Assembly: GCF_004114615.1 (NCBI RefSeq) | Contig: NZ_CP035300.1 | Coordinates: forward strand, 124,001 to 188,000 | DNA length: 64,000 nt | From: Dyella sp. M7H15-1 | GTDB taxonomy: Bacteria > Pseudomonadota > Gammaproteobacteria > Xanthomonadales > Rhodanobacteraceae | Direction of reading: 5' to 3' | Shown here: piece after piece, positions 36,199-46,373 of the stretch | Layout: the number at the start of each line of letters is the position of its first letter | How positions within the stretch are numbered: position 1 is the stretch's first letter | Notes under the pieces: model-generated | The model's database searches: none | Told to the model about the DNA's origin: nothing | The model's input: the letters and a program-made list of their open reading frames with translations, nothing else | Program-made: the position numbers and the translations under genes

Positions 36199-38586
36199 TC
36201 AATTCCGCAGCGGCTTGCCGGTCGTCATCGTGTGAGCAATGCGCGCCTGCGTCTTTTCCGTCTGCGCCAATGCCACAAAGTGTTTGCGCTCCAGCTCTAG
36301 CAACCATTCCTCATCCACCAGCGAGCCGCGTTCAATCGCACCACCACACAGCGCATCGGCGATGCCGGTGGCGATCAAAATGTCGTGCTCGGAAGCGAAG
36401 TAGCCGGCCTGCAGATTGGCAAGCGACGCCTTGAAGGTGGCGGTGCCGACATCGCCGGCCACCGGGATATTGCGCTGGTACATCGGGGGGCGATAACCGC
36501 TTTCGGCCAGTGACAGCGCCACTTGCTTGGCCACATGCAGCAGTTCGTAGACGTTGAAGACCACCACGTCGCTCTCGCGCAGCAGACCAAGCTGCTGGGC
36601 TTCCAGTGCACTGGCGGAGACTTTCGCCATCGCCACCGTTTCGAACACTTTCTTGAGCGATTCGAACGGATCGCCCGGGTTGCTCCGCGCCGCGCGCACA
36701 GCCAGTTCATGCAGACCGCCGCCGGCCGGCAGCAGGCCGACGCCGGCTTCGACCAGGCCGATATAGCTTTCCAGCGCTGCTACGGTGCGGGCCGAATGCA
36801 TCTGGAATTCGCAACCGCCGCCCAGGCACAAGCCGCGCACGGCGGAAACCACCGGTACCAGCGAGTGTTTGATGCGCATGCTGGTGCGCTGGAAGTTCTC
36901 GACCATGGCAGTGAACTGATCGATCTTGCCGGCTTGCAGCAGACCCAGTGCACCCTTCAGGTCCGCACCGGCGGAGAACGGTTCGGCGCTCTGCCAGATC
37001 ACCACAGCCTTGAGCTTTTCTTCGGCAACGCCGATGGCGTGCTGGATGCCGTCGAGCACGTGGTCGTTGACCGTGTTCATCTTGGTTTTGAAGGAGAGGA
37101 TGCCCACGCCGTCGTCACCCAGGGTCCACAGGCGAACGCCGTCGTTTTCCCACACGGTGTTACCCAGATCGAACTTCTCGCCCAGGATCGGATCGGGGAA
37201 CAACTGACGCTTATAAACCAGATGCTGCGAACGCGGCTTGTCAGCATGGGCGGCGGCGGAGTAGGAGCCCTGCTTGCCGTGCACGCCGGTGCGGCCGTCG
37301 GTTACCCATGCCGGCAGCGGCGCCTTGCTCATGGCCTTGCCGGCAGCGATGTCTTCGGCGATCCAGCCGGCGACCTGCTGCCAGCCGGCAGCCTGCCAGG
37401 TTTCGAACGGGCCGAGCTTCCAGCCGTAACCCCAGCGGATGGCGAAGTCGACATCGCGGGCGGTATCGGCGATATCGGCCAGGTGATAGGCGGTGTAGTG
37501 GAACAGGTCGCGGAACATGGCCCACAGGAACTGCGCCTGCGCGTCGCTGGACGCACGCAGTTTGGCGAATTTCTCGGCGGGGTCCTTGATGGCGAGAATC
37601 GCCGATACTTCATCCGAAGCCTTCTGTTCGGAGGGGGTGTAGTCGCGCTTGGCAACGTCCAATACAGCGATGTCCTTGCCGACCTTCTTATAGAAGCCGG
37701 CACCGGTCTTCTGGCCCAGTGCACCCCGTTCGACCAGGCTGCTCAGCGCGGCCGGTGTTTTGAAGTAACTGTGCCAGGGATCGTTGGGCAAGGTATCGGC
37801 CATGGTCTTGATCACGTGTGCCATGGTGTCCAGGCCGACCACGTCCGCCGTGCGATAGGTGGCGCTCTTGGGGCGGCCGAGCGACGGGCCGGTCAACGCA
37901 TCGACGGTGTCGAAGCCGAGCTTGAATTGCTCGGTGTGGTACATGGTGGCCAGCATCGAAAACACGCCGATGCGATTGCCAATAAAGTTCGGGGTGTCCT
38001 TGGCGTAGACCACGCCTTTGCCGGTGGTGGTGGCGAGGAAGGCTTCCAGGCCCTCAAGCACGCGGGCATCGGTGAGCCGGGTCGGGATCAGTTCGACCAG
38101 GTGCATGTAGCGCGGCGGATTGAAGAAGTGCACGCCGGTGAAGCGGTGGCGCATTTCCTCCGGCAGGGCTTCGGCCAGGCTGTTGATCGACAGGCCGGAA
38201 GTGTTGCTCGCCAGCACGGCGGTCTTGGATACGTGCGGTGCGATCTTCTTATAGAGATCCAGCTTCCAGTCCATCCGTTCGGCGATCGCTTCGATCACCA
38301 GGTCGACATCCTTGAGCAGGTCCAGATGCTCGTCATAGTTGGCCGGAATGATGGCGGCGGCACGGGTGCTGTCCGCCAGCGGGGCGGGGGAGAGCTTCTT
38401 GAGGTTCTCGATGGCCTTCAGGGCAATGCCACTCTTGGGGCCTTCTTTTGCAGGAAGATCGAACAAGACGGTCTCGACGTTGGCGTTGGTCAGGTGCGCG
38501 GCGATTTGCGCGCCCATGACGCCGGCGCCGAGTACCGCAGCCTTGCGGATGCGTAGCGCTGACGGGGATGAAAATGGAGCGGTCAT
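36199..38586 (-). CDS. fadN: Bifunctional 3-hydroxyacyl-CoA dehydrogenase/enoyl-CoA hydratase, FadN type
   Basis: This 795-residue enzyme does the hydration and NAD-dependent oxidation steps of beta-oxidation. The dehydrogenase half comes first (IRKAAVLGAGVMGAQIAAHL Rossmann motif; SNTSGLSINSLAE; HFFNPPRYMHLVELIPT; KDTPNFIGNRIG). The hydratase/crotonase half is C-terminal (SAGADLKGALGLL, GLCLGGGCEFQMHSAR, GLVEAGVGLLPAGGG). This order is opposite to FadB and equal to Bacillus FadN (789 residues), down to the GKPLRN C-terminus. It is followed by the thiolase, its pathway partner, and preceded by a PsrA-like repressor (89 bp). Confidence 0.92.
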   Translation of the reverse strand: MTAPFSSPSALRIRKAAVLGAGVMGAQIAAHLTNANVETVLFDLPAKEGPKSGIALKAIENLKKLSPAPLADSTRAAAIIPANYDEHLDLLKDVDLVIEAIAERMDWKLDLYKKIAPHVSKTAVLASNTSGLSINSLAEALPEEMRHRFTGVHFFNPPRYMHLVELIPTRLTDARVLEGLEAFLATTTGKGVVYAKDTPNFIGNRIGVFSMLATMYHTEQFKLGFDTVDALTGPSLGRPKSATYRTADVVGLDTMAHVIKTMADTLPNDPWHSYFKTPAALSSLVERGALGQKTGAGFYKKVGKDIAVLDVAKRDYTPSEQKASDEVSAILAIKDPAEKFAKLRASSDAQAQFLWAMFRDLFHYTAYHLADIADTARDVDFAIRWGYGWKLGPFETWQAAGWQQVAGWIAEDIAAGKAMSKAPLPAWVTDGRTGVHGKQGSYSAAAHADKPRSQHLVYKRQLFPDPILGEKFDLGNTVWENDGVRLWTLGDDGVGILSFKTKMNTVNDHVLDGIQHAIGVAEEKLKAVVIWQSAEPFSAGADLKGALGLLQAGKIDQFTAMVENFQRTSMRIKHSLVPVVSAVRGLCLGGGCEFQMHSARTVAALESYIGLVEAGVGLLPAGGGLHELAVRAARSNPGDPFESLKKVFETVAMAKVSASALEAQQLGLLRESDVVVFNVYELLHVAKQVALSLAESGYRPPMYQRNIPVAGDVGTATFKASLANLQAGYFASEHDILIATGIADALCGGAIERGSLVDEEWLLELERKHFVALAQTEKTQARIAHTMTTGKPLRN

Positions 38587-38675
38587 TGGCTTCTCCGGAA
38601 TACGAACAAAACGGGTAGAAAAACATGAAGGTGGAGGACGACCGTGGCCGGCCGGTGACAGAAATTCAGGATGTA

Positions 38676-39290
38676 TCAGGTGGCGCTCAGGCCGGCGGCG
38701 GCAAAGCGGATCAGATGCGCAGCCGTCTGTTCGCGATGAATGGTTTCGCTGACATCACTCTTGCGCTGGATGATGCCGAAGCCGGACATGGCATGAGTCA
38801 GTGCGCCGGTGACCAGGTCGATGCGCCAATACAACTCTTCTTTGCTGAGGTTGGGCAGCAGGCGGGCAAACTCGGCGGTGAACTGGCGCATGACGTGTCC
38901 GTAATTGTCGGACAGGAACTTGCGCAGGCTGTCGTCGTGCTCTGCAAAGGCGCGGGCCAGCACACGCATGAACAGGTCACCGCCGCCATCGTGCGACAAA
39001 TCTAGGGCGGGGTGGATAAAGGCTGCCAGTACGTTCTCCAGGGTCGAATCAGGCTGCCCCGCAACCTGCTTCAGGGCCGCCAGACGGCGCACATTGAGCT
39101 GGTCCAGGCGGCGTTTGAACACCTCTTCGACCAGATGGTCCTTGGAGCCGAAGTGGTAATTGACTGCGGCCAGATTGACACCGGCGGCGGTAGTCAACTG
39201 GCGAAGCGAAGCCCCTTCGAAGCCACGTTGAGCGAACAGTGCCTCGGCGGCAGTGAGAATGCGTTCCTTGGTGGAAGCGGAGCTATTCAC
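38676..39290 (-). CDS. psrA: TetR-family fatty-acid regulator, PsrA-like
   Basis: This 204-residue repressor has the DNA-binding domain KERILTAAEALFAQRGFEGA, SLRQLTTAAGVNLAAVNYHFGSKDHLVEEVF, closely resembling Pseudomonas PsrA, and a ligand domain ending RFAAAGLSAT. PsrA proteins release DNA on binding long-chain acyl-CoA or fatty acids and so induce beta-oxidation genes. Two CAAAC-N4-GTTTG palindromes, the known PsrA consensus, lie 24 and 65 bp upstream of the start. It leads the cluster with fadN and fadA, predicting autoregulation and fatty-acid induction. Confidence 0.88.
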   Translation of the reverse strand: MNSSASTKERILTAAEALFAQRGFEGASLRQLTTAAGVNLAAVNYHFGSKDHLVEEVFKRRLDQLNVRRLAALKQVAGQPDSTLENVLAAFIHPALDLSHDGGGDLFMRVLARAFAEHDDSLRKFLSDNYGHVMRQFTAEFARLLPNLSKEELYWRIDLVTGALTHAMSGFGIIQRKSDVSETIHREQTAAHLIRFAAAGLSAT

Positions 39291-39313
39291 GGGTATCGCC
39301 TATCCGATCGAAT

Positions 39314-39368
39314 CAAACGATCGTTTGAGCATACGCGCGAGAATCGAAGGGAGTCAAACGATCGTTTT
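39314..39368. promoter_or_regulatory. Tandem PsrA-type operators
   Basis: CAAACGATCGTTTG (39314-39327) is a perfect palindrome. CAAACGATCGTTTT (39355-39368) differs in the last base. Both fit (G/C)AAAC-N2-4-GTTT(G/C). Their centres are 41 bp apart, close to four helical turns, so dimers would sit on the same face of the DNA. Confidence 0.85.
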
Positions 39369-39564
39369 GTTTGCCCCCGTCATCCGGTGCCTGAATGCTT
39401 CCGAGGGGTGCCCCCAGGCCATCGGGCGGGTTGCTTATGGGCTAGAATCTGTCAAACTTTCGTGCGCTAAATCCGCATTTCGCAGCGCTTTTAGTTCTAA
39501 ATTCCGCTGACGTCGTGTCGTCAGGCCGCCCATTAAAATAATCTGAATACCCGGAGCAGACCGT

Positions 39565-39990
39565 ATGGCGCTGGAGCGCACCCTTTCCATCATCAAACCC
39601 GATGCCGTTGCCAAGAATGTCGTCGGTGAAATCTACGCTCGTTTCGAGCAGGCCGGGCTGAAAGTTGTTGCTGCCAAGATGAAGCATCTGTCGCGCAAAG
39701 AGGCCGAAGGCTTCTACGCGGTGCATCGCGAGCGCCCGTTCTTCGGCGCGCTGGTCGAGTTCATGATTTCCGGTCCGGTCATGATCCAGGTGCTGCAAGG
39801 TGATAATGCGGTTCTGAAGAATCGCGAGTTGATGGGCGCTACCAATCCGAAGGATGCTGCCAAGGGTACGATCCGCGCCGATTTCGCCGATTCGATCGAC
39901 GCCAATGCCGTGCACGGTTCGGACGCTACGGAAACGGCCGCCGTCGAAATTGGCTACTTCTTCGCAGAAACCGAAGTTTTTCCGCGCTGA
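39565..39990 (+). CDS. ndk: Nucleoside diphosphate kinase
   Basis: This 141-residue enzyme transfers the terminal phosphate between nucleoside tri- and diphosphates. Family motifs are [35 protein letters not shown] and the active-site histidine in [22 protein letters not shown]. Length is exactly that of bacterial Ndk. GGAG lies 7 bases before the ATG. It opens the run of co-directional genes from ndk to bamB/der; rlmN follows after 12 bp. A short GC hairpin (CTGACG/CGTCAG) lies ~40 bp upstream in the 274-bp region shared with psrA. Confidence 0.96.
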   Translation: MALERTLSIIKPDAVAKNVVGEIYARFEQAGLKVVAAKMKHLSRKEAEGFYAVHRERPFFGALVEFMISGPVMIQVLQGDNAVLKNRELMGATNPKDAAKGTIRADFADSIDANAVHGSDATETAAVEIGYFFAETEVFPR

Positions 39991-40002
39991 GATAGAAAGC
40001 AA

Positions 40003-41121
40003 GTGAACCAGGTGGAAAAAGTCAATTTGCTCGATTTCGATCGTCAAGGGTTGCGCGAGTTTTTTGCGTGGCTTGGCGAGAAGCCGTATCGCGCCGAGCA
40101 GGTGATGAAATGGATGTATCACCACCTGGAAGACAACTTCGAAAACATGACCGATGTCGGCAAGGCCTTGCGCGCCAAACTTGAGGCCGCTTGCTACATC
40201 GGTCCGCCCAAGACGATGTTCGACAAGGGCGCCGCAGACGGCACGCACAAGTGGCTGCTGGGCATGGACGGCGGCAACGCCGTGGAAGCGGTTTACATCC
40301 CCGAGCCCACCCGTGGCACGTTGTGCGTGTCCTCGCAGGTGGGTTGCGGCTTGAACTGCCAGTTCTGTTCCACTGCCACGCAAGGTTTCAATCGCAACCT
40401 GGCCGCCTCTGAAATCATCGGCCAGATGTGGGTGGCCGCGAAATACCTAGGCAATGTCACACACCAGAACCGCCGCATCACCAATGTAGTGATGATGGGC
40501 ATGGGCGAGCCGCTGCTGAACTTCGACAACGTCGTGAAGGCGATGAGCCTGATGCGCGATGATCTGGGCTTTGGCCTGGCCTCCAAGCGCGTCACGCTAT
40601 CCACCGCCGGCCTGGTGCCGATGATCGACAAACTGTCCGAAACGATCGACGTTTCGCTGGCCGTGTCGTTGCACGCCGCCAACGACGAATTGCGCACCGA
40701 GTTGGTGCCGCTCAACAAGCGTTATCCGATCGCCGAGCTGATCGCCTCCTGCCAGCGCTGGATTGCGCGCAAGCCGCGCACGTCGATCACTTTCGAATAC
40801 ACGCTGATGAAGGGCGTGAACGATCAACCCGAGCATGCGCGCCAGCTGATCAAGCTGATGCGTCGCCTGCCGACATGCAAGGTCAATCTGATCCCGTTCA
40901 ATCCGTTCCCGGGCACGCGCTTCGAGCGCTCGGAGCCGGACGTTATCCGCGCCTTCCAGACGCAATTGCTCAACGCCAACATCCTGACCATGTTGCGTCG
41001 CACCCGCGGCGACGATATCGATGCAGCCTGTGGCCAGCTCAAGGGCCAGGTGCTCGATCGCACGCGTCGTCAGGCCGAATTCCAGAAACGTCTGGCCGAG
41101 GATGCAGCTGATGCGGCGTGA
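40003..41121 (+). CDS. rlmN: Dual-specificity 23S rRNA (A2503)/tRNA (A37) methyltransferase RlmN
   Basis: This 372-residue radical-SAM enzyme makes 2-methyladenosine. The iron-sulfur cluster cysteines are C115, C119 and C122 ([18 protein letters not shown]). Other blocks are [37 protein letters not shown]-type [45 protein letters not shown] and the catalytic cysteine region DIDAACGQL. It starts at GTG 40003, 12 bp after ndk. Its end overlaps the pilF start by 11 bp. Confidence 0.95.
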   Translation: MNQVEKVNLLDFDRQGLREFFAWLGEKPYRAEQVMKWMYHHLEDNFENMTDVGKALRAKLEAACYIGPPKTMFDKGAADGTHKWLLGMDGGNAVEAVYIPEPTRGTLCVSSQVGCGLNCQFCSTATQGFNRNLAASEIIGQMWVAAKYLGNVTHQNRRITNVVMMGMGEPLLNFDNVVKAMSLMRDDLGFGLASKRVTLSTAGLVPMIDKLSETIDVSLAVSLHAANDELRTELVPLNKRYPIAELIASCQRWIARKPRTSITFEYTLMKGVNDQPEHARQLIKLMRRLPTCKVNLIPFNPFPGTRFERSEPDVIRAFQTQLLNANILTMLRRTRGDDIDAACGQLKGQVLDRTRRQAEFQKRLAEDAADAA

Positions 41122-41911
41122 TCGTGTTTTACTCGGTATCTGTCTTGCCCTCGCATTGACAGGGTGTCACCGCTCCGCTGTGATCCAGCCGCCGCTGGCC
41201 AATCCCGATCCCCAATTGCCCAAGCAAACCAAGGCGGAGAAAGCACAGAGCGCTGCGGATGTGCATACACGCCTGGCGCAGCACTACATTGAGATCGGCA
41301 AGATGGAGGGCGCGCTGGAGAAGGTGAAGATTGCGGTCAGCGAAGATCCCACCTTTGTTCCGGCACAGACGGTGATGGCGTATATCTATGAGCGCATCAA
41401 CGACATGCCGAATGCGGAAATTCACTACCGTCGCGCGGTCGAACTGCAACCGGACAAGGGCGATACCAATAACAACCTTGGCCAGTTCCTGTGCCATGAG
41501 GGCAAGGTGCGGGAAGCGCTGCCTTATTTCGACAAGGCTATTGCCGATCCGTTCTACCAGACACCGGATGTGGCGTTTGCCAACAAGGGCGGATGTCAGC
41601 TCCAGATCAATGACCGCGTGGGGGCAGAAGCCAGCCTGCGTGAAGCGGTGAAGCGCAACCCGGGCAATCCCTTGGCGCTGCTGCAGCTCACCAATCTGCT
41701 TTACCTCAACGGGCGCTACTTCGATGCCAGTGCCTTCCTGCAGCGCTTTGACGCGCTAGGCCAGTCCAACCCCGACTCGCTGAAGCTTGGCTACGAAATC
41801 GAATCTCATTTGGGCAACACGGACGCTGCCCATCATTACAGCAAACGGCTACTCAGTCAGTTCCCGGATTCGGAACAGGCGCAAGCCCTCAATCAAACCG
41901 TACGCCCATGA
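41111..41911 (+). CDS. pilF: Type IV pilus biogenesis/stability lipoprotein PilF (PilW)
   Basis: This 266-residue outer-membrane lipoprotein carries tetratricopeptide repeats. The signal peptide ends in a lipobox, ALTGC, with the lipidated cysteine at about residue 18; TPR units run from about 60 to 255 ([40 protein letters not shown]). It acts as pilotin for the PilQ secretin, supporting twitching motility. ATG 41111 is chosen because GAGG lies 9 bases upstream; ATG 41102 is possible. Its stop overlaps the rodZ start (ATGA). Confidence 0.9.
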   Translation: MRRDRVLLGICLALALTGCHRSAVIQPPLANPDPQLPKQTKAEKAQSAADVHTRLAQHYIEIGKMEGALEKVKIAVSEDPTFVPAQTVMAYIYERINDMPNAEIHYRRAVELQPDKGDTNNNLGQFLCHEGKVREALPYFDKAIADPFYQTPDVAFANKGGCQLQINDRVGAEASLREAVKRNPGNPLALLQLTNLLYLNGRYFDASAFLQRFDALGQSNPDSLKLGYEIESHLGNTDAAHHYSKRLLSQFPDSEQAQALNQTVRP

Positions 41912-42951
41912 TTTCCAAGCAGTCCAATCCGGCCGGCCAGGAGGAAACCACCTCCGAGACACCCGCCGTGACCGCAGCGAACATGGATCAGAACGCTGCC
42001 GAATTTCGTTTCAACGTAGCCTCCGGCTTTGGTTCGCACCTGCGTGCCGTTCGTGAGGTGCGGGGTCTAGATCTGGAAACCTGCGGCCACGCTCTACGCC
42101 TGCCGGTACGTGTGCTGCGTCAGCTCGAAAACAATGAGTTCGACGGTATTGACTACCAGATCTATCTGGAGGGTTACATCCGCAAGTACGCGCGTTACCT
42201 GGATATCGACGAGGCGGAAACCGAGACAGCCATAGCCGGGCTAAAGCCAAGCCAGCCTCCGCTGGTGGCTACCGGTGGCGTGTCGCATTCGCGTTACCTG
42301 CTGGATCGCTATGCCACGGCGGCCACCTATATGGTGCTGACCCTGGTCATTGCCGTACCCATCGTGTGGCTCGGCATGCGCGGCACCCTCACGCATGATG
42401 TGAGCCATCTGGCGCCGTTGGATGCCGCACCCGTTGCACAGCAGGATGCGCCACCACCGATTCCGGCATCGCCCGGCAGCACGGCGAAGGTTCCTGTGGG
42501 CAATGTCGACGCGTTGGCCCAGGCGACTCCGGCGGCACCGATTTCCGCCGCCTCGGTGGTGCATCCGGCCGAGCAGCAGCCGTTGCTGGCGTCGATGGTG
42601 CCGGTGCCGAACTTGGACAGCGATGTCAACATCACGCCGCCGTCGGGCAATGCCGGCGATCCGACCAGCGTGGGTAGCGGCAATCACAGCCTCACACTCA
42701 GTCTCCCCAACAGCAGTTGGGTGGAAGTGATCGGCAAGGATGGTTCACGGCTGGAATATGGTTTGCTTCCGGCGGGCACCGCCAAGACCTATCACAGCGA
42801 CCAGCCGCTTGAAGTGCGCATCGGCAACGCAACAGGCGCGCAGGTCAATGTCGATGACCAGCCAGTGACGCTGGATGCGTACCGCAGGGCCAACGTGGCC
42901 CACTTCCGCGTCGATATCCAGGATGGTAAAGCCGCCCCTACGGGAGCCTGA
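41908..42951 (+). CDS. rodZ: Cytoskeleton protein RodZ-like
   Basis: This 347-residue bitopic protein has a cytoplasmic helix-turn-helix domain (GSHLRAVREVRGLDLETCGH, RLPVRVLRQLENNEFDGID, YIRKYARYLDID), one membrane helix near residues 143-162 (YMVLTLVIAVPIVWLGM) and a Pro/Ala-rich periplasmic linker. It ends in a beta-rich DUF4115 domain (SLTLSLPNSSWVEVIGKDGS). RodZ links MreB filaments to the elongasome and sets rod shape. The pilF-rodZ order is common in gammaproteobacteria; ispG, often next, is not here. Confidence 0.9.
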   Translation: MISKQSNPAGQEETTSETPAVTAANMDQNAAEFRFNVASGFGSHLRAVREVRGLDLETCGHALRLPVRVLRQLENNEFDGIDYQIYLEGYIRKYARYLDIDEAETETAIAGLKPSQPPLVATGGVSHSRYLLDRYATAATYMVLTLVIAVPIVWLGMRGTLTHDVSHLAPLDAAPVAQQDAPPPIPASPGSTAKVPVGNVDALAQATPAAPISAASVVHPAEQQPLLASMVPVPNLDSDVNITPPSGNAGDPTSVGSGNHSLTLSLPNSSWVEVIGKDGSRLEYGLLPAGTAKTYHSDQPLEVRIGNATGAQVNVDDQPVTLDAYRRANVAHFRVDIQDGKAAPTGA

Positions 42952-43107
42952 AGACGAGGGCGCCTGGCGCCCCTCGATCATCCTCGATCGGTTATGCTTG
43001 CGCATTGTCCGTTCCTAGGACGGCAATGCCGGCTGTCGCCGGACCGCGGCGGCTTAAAGAACACCCTTTCTGGCGCCTGATGGCGTCTCTTGCGATACGG
43101 TGATTGC

Positions 43108-43758
43108 ATGGCATTTGATGCATACGACGACCACGAACAAAGCGAACGCGTACAAAAATGGCTACGACAGAATGGTCTGTCGATCGTTGTGGGTGTCGTC
43201 ATCGGCTTGATTGCCATCTTTGGTTACCAGCAGTGGCGCAACCATCGTGTTGGGTACCAGACGGTCGCTTCCGGCCTCTACCAGCAACTCCAGTCCGTCA
43301 TCGACACCGGCAACACCCATGCCACCGATGTATTGATCCAGCAGTTGATGAACGATTACGCCGATACGCCTTATGCGATGTTCGCGGTCAGCGACCGTGC
43401 ACGTCGCCAGGTTGAGGCCAAACAGTACGACAAGGCGCTCGATTCACTTTCGTGGGCCGAGCAGCATGCCCCCAGCCCGGAACTCAAGGCCCTGGTGGAA
43501 CTGCGTATCGCTCACGTGCAATTGGCTAAGGGCAATGCCAAGGATGCTCTGAACGCACTGGATCTCATGCCGACCGACAGTTATGCGATCGCGAGCCAGG
43601 AACTGCGCGGCGATGTGCTGGTCAAGCTTGGACGGCGCGAGGATGCGCTCAAGGCGTACCAGGCCGCGGTGAAGGCCATGGGTCCGAATGCGCAGCAGAA
43701 CAATGAAGTGCAATTGAAAATCGACGATCTGGCCACGGCCGGGAAGCAGGGTGCATGA
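43108..43758 (+). CDS. yfgM: YfgM-like membrane-anchored TPR protein
   Basis: This 216-residue protein starts with AFDAYDDHEQSERVQKWLRQNG, then one membrane helix (LSIVVGVVIGLIAIFGYQQW, about residues 26-44) and a periplasmic TPR domain. It fits YfgM (UPF0070), which associates with the SecYEG translocon and PpiD and helps outer-membrane protein export. The ATG at 43108 is preferred to a TTG 18 bp upstream because family members begin just before AFDAYDDHEQ. The stop overlaps the bamB start (ATGA). Confidence 0.88.
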   Translation: MAFDAYDDHEQSERVQKWLRQNGLSIVVGVVIGLIAIFGYQQWRNHRVGYQTVASGLYQQLQSVIDTGNTHATDVLIQQLMNDYADTPYAMFAVSDRARRQVEAKQYDKALDSLSWAEQHAPSPELKALVELRIAHVQLAKGNAKDALNALDLMPTDSYAIASQELRGDVLVKLGRREDALKAYQAAVKAMGPNAQQNNEVQLKIDDLATAGKQGA

Positions 43759-44954
43759 AACGTTTTGGGCTGATCGTACTGACCGCTTCGCTGTTGGCGC
43801 TCGCGGGCTGTCATTCCTTCAAAAAAGAAAACATCCAGCCACCCACCCCGCTGGATAAGGATTTCAAACCCACGGTGCAGGTAACGCGGGTGTGGAAAAC
43901 GCGCGTTGGTCACGGCGCTGGTGTTAGCGGTGTGCGCATGGAGCCGACCGTAGTGGGTGATGTGCTCTACGCAGCTAGCACGGATGGCGTGGTGGGTGCT
44001 TACGACGCAGCCACCGGCAAAACCATCTGGGAACACAAGTCACGCACCCATGGTTGGTTCGGCTGGGGCGACAAGCATCGCAAGGATGCTTTCTATTCCG
44101 GCGGCCCCGCGGTATCGGGCGATTTGTTGGTGATCGGCACCCTGGATGGCCATGTCTATGGCCTCAATGTGAAAGACGGCAGCGAGCGCTGGACCAGTAC
44201 CCTACCTTCGGAAGTGATTGACTCACCAGCGATTGCCAGCCCGCTCACCATCGTGCGCACCCAGGATGGTCGCGTGTACGGCCTGGACAGCAACACCGGC
44301 GAGCGCCGTTGGGTGAATGACCAGGGCAACGTGCCTCTGCTCAGCTTGCGCGGCAATGGTCCGCTGCTGGTTGCCAACGGCGTGGTGTTCTTCGGCAGCG
44401 ACGACGGGAAGCTCACGGCGCTGCGCCTGGACAACGGCGAAAAGCTGTGGGAGCAAAAGCTGGCGAGCGGCGAAGGCCGTACGGATATCGACCGCATGAA
44501 CGACGCCGACGGCAGCGTTCTGCTCGATGGCAGCACGCTCTATGCCGCCGCTTACCATGGCAACCTCACGGCGATCGATGGTCCCAGTGGCCGTCCGCTG
44601 TGGACGCGTCCGTTCCCCACCTATACCTCGCTGGCTGCGAGCGGCAACAGTCTGTTTGGCGCCAACACCGATTCGCAGGTGTGGGCCTTCGACAAGAGCA
44701 GCGGTGCTGATATGTGGAAAAACGACAACCTCAAGTATCGCTGGATAACAGCACCGGCCGTGCAAGGCAATTACGTGGTGGTTGGCGACATCGAAGGCTA
44801 CGTGCACTGGTTGCAGGTGGGTGACGGCGCGCTGGCCGGTCGTGAGCGCCTTTCCAAGAAGGCCGTCCGTGCGCAGCCGGTAGTCGCTGGCGATCTGGTC
44901 TACGTCGAGGATGTCGAAGGTCACCTCGCCGCTTATCGCATCGGCGCTAAGTAA
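43755..44954 (+). CDS. bamB: Outer-membrane assembly lipoprotein BamB
   Basis: This 399-residue lipoprotein begins MKRFGLIVLTASLLALAGCH, giving an LAGC lipobox. The rest is an eight-bladed beta-propeller of PQQ-type repeats (VVGDVLYAASTDGVVGAYDA, GTLDGHVYGLNVKDGSERW, VFFGSDDGKLTALRLDNGEKLWEQ without interruption in the family pattern). It is part of the BAM complex that folds outer-membrane porins. It is coupled to yfgM and followed by der after 18 bp, the conserved yfgM-bamB-der order. Confidence 0.94.
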   Translation: MKRFGLIVLTASLLALAGCHSFKKENIQPPTPLDKDFKPTVQVTRVWKTRVGHGAGVSGVRMEPTVVGDVLYAASTDGVVGAYDAATGKTIWEHKSRTHGWFGWGDKHRKDAFYSGGPAVSGDLLVIGTLDGHVYGLNVKDGSERWTSTLPSEVIDSPAIASPLTIVRTQDGRVYGLDSNTGERRWVNDQGNVPLLSLRGNGPLLVANGVVFFGSDDGKLTALRLDNGEKLWEQKLASGEGRTDIDRMNDADGSVLLDGSTLYAAAYHGNLTAIDGPSGRPLWTRPFPTYTSLAASGNSLFGANTDSQVWAFDKSSGADMWKNDNLKYRWITAPAVQGNYVVVGDIEGYVHWLQVGDGALAGRERLSKKAVRAQPVVAGDLVYVEDVEGHLAAYRIGAK

Positions 44955-44972
44955 TCCCTGGAACCATGATTC

Positions 44973-46373
44973 GTGCTACCCGTTATCGCTCTGGTTGGTC
45001 GTCCCAACGTTGGTAAATCGACCCTTTTCAACGCGCTGACGCGTAGCCGCGACGCCCTGGTGGCTGATATGCCGGGCGTCACTCGCGATCGTCACTATGG
45101 CGTCTGCCGTACTAGCGAGCGTGCTTTTGTCGTCGTCGATACCGGTGGTTTGTCCGGTGTCGACGAAGGCCTCGACGCACTCACCGCACAGCAGGTGCGC
45201 CTCGCTATCGACGAGGCGCACCTGCTCGTGTTCGTGGTCGATGCGCGCGATGGCCTGCTGCCGCAGGATCGCAGCATCCTCCACGAGTTGCGCCGCAGCG
45301 GCAAGCCGATCATCGTCGCGGTCAACAAGACCGATGGCCTTGACCTGCAGGACGCACTGGCCGATTTCACCGTTTTCGGCATCGCTCAGACCTTGCCGCT
45401 TTCCGCCGCGCATAACCGCGGTACGGAAGAACTGATTGCCGCCGTCCTGCCGCTGTTGCCGGAAGATGCGCATGAAGAGTTGGGGCTCGAAAACGACGAC
45501 AGTATTCGTGTTGCTATCGTCGGCCGACCCAATGCCGGCAAGTCGACCCTGATCAATCGCCTGCTTGGCGAAGATCGCTTGATCGTTTCCGACGTAGCGG
45601 GTACTACGCGCGATCCGATCCGCGTGCCTTTGGAGCGCGACGGCAAACGCTACACCCTGATCGATACCGCCGGCGTGCGACGCAAGTCGCGTGTCGAAGA
45701 AGCTATCGAGAAGTTCAGCGTCATCAAGACGCTGCAATCGATGGCGGCCGCGCAGGTCGTGGTGGTGATGATCGATGCGCGCGAAAACCTGTCCGACCAA
45801 GATCTCACGCTCATCGGCCATGTGCTGGACGAGGGCCGGGCGCTGGTGATTGCCATCAACAAGTGGGATGGCATGGATGCCTACCAGCGCGAACAATGCC
45901 AGCGCGCACTCGAACGTCGCCTGGTGTTTGTCGACTGGGCCAAGCAAGTGTTCATTTCCGCCTTGCATGGCTCTGGCTTGCGAGAGTTGATGCGCGTCAT
46001 TGTGCGCGCGCACACCGCGGCCACGCGGGAGCTGGGTTCCTCGGATCTCACCTGCACACTCGAGCGCGCCTACGAAAGCTACCAGCCGCCGCTGGTGCGT
46101 GGCCACGCACCCAAGCTGCGCTTTGCCCATCCGGGTGGCAACAATCCGCCCACTATCGTGATCCATGGCAGCCGCACCAAGCACATCGCCCCGGCTTATC
46201 GGCGCTACCTGGAAAACTTCTTCCGCCAGCGCTACAAGCTGGAAGGCACGCCGATCCGCATCGATTTCCGCGATGGTGACAACCCCTATGCCGGCAAAAG
46301 AAACGCGCTTACCGAGGCGCAGCAGCGCAAGCGGCAGCGCATGATTCGCGAGATGAAGAAGCGCAAGCGCTGA
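44973..46373 (+). CDS. der: Ribosome-associated GTPase Der (EngA)
   Basis: This 466-residue protein has two tandem G domains. The first has GRPNVGKS (residues 9-16), DTGG and NKTD; the second has GRPNAGKS near residue 185, DTAGVRRKSRV and NKWD. A C-terminal KH-like domain follows (LRFAHPGGNNPPTIVIHGSR), with a basic tail (RKRQRMIREMKKRKR). It is essential for 50S ribosome assembly. The start is GTG 44973; no in-frame ATG is nearby. Confidence 0.95.
   Translation: MLPVIALVGRPNVGKSTLFNALTRSRDALVADMPGVTRDRHYGVCRTSERAFVVVDTGGLSGVDEGLDALTAQQVRLAIDEAHLLVFVVDARDGLLPQDRSILHELRRSGKPIIVAVNKTDGLDLQDALADFTVFGIAQTLPLSAAHNRGTEELIAAVLPLLPEDAHEELGLENDDSIRVAIVGRPNAGKSTLINRLLGEDRLIVSDVAGTTRDPIRVPLERDGKRYTLIDTAGVRRKSRVEEAIEKFSVIKTLQSMAAAQVVVVMIDARENLSDQDLTLIGHVLDEGRALVIAINKWDGMDAYQREQCQRALERRLVFVDWAKQVFISALHGSGLRELMRVIVRAHTAATRELGSSDLTCTLERAYESYQPPLVRGHAPKLRFAHPGGNNPPTIVIHGSRTKHIAPAYRRYLENFFRQRYKLEGTPIRIDFRDGDNPYAGKRNALTEAQQRKRQRMIREMKKRKR

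Noticed and set aside
36523-38556. 677-codon plus-strand ORF
   Set aside because: It is the antisense frame of fadN and shows no domain of its own.
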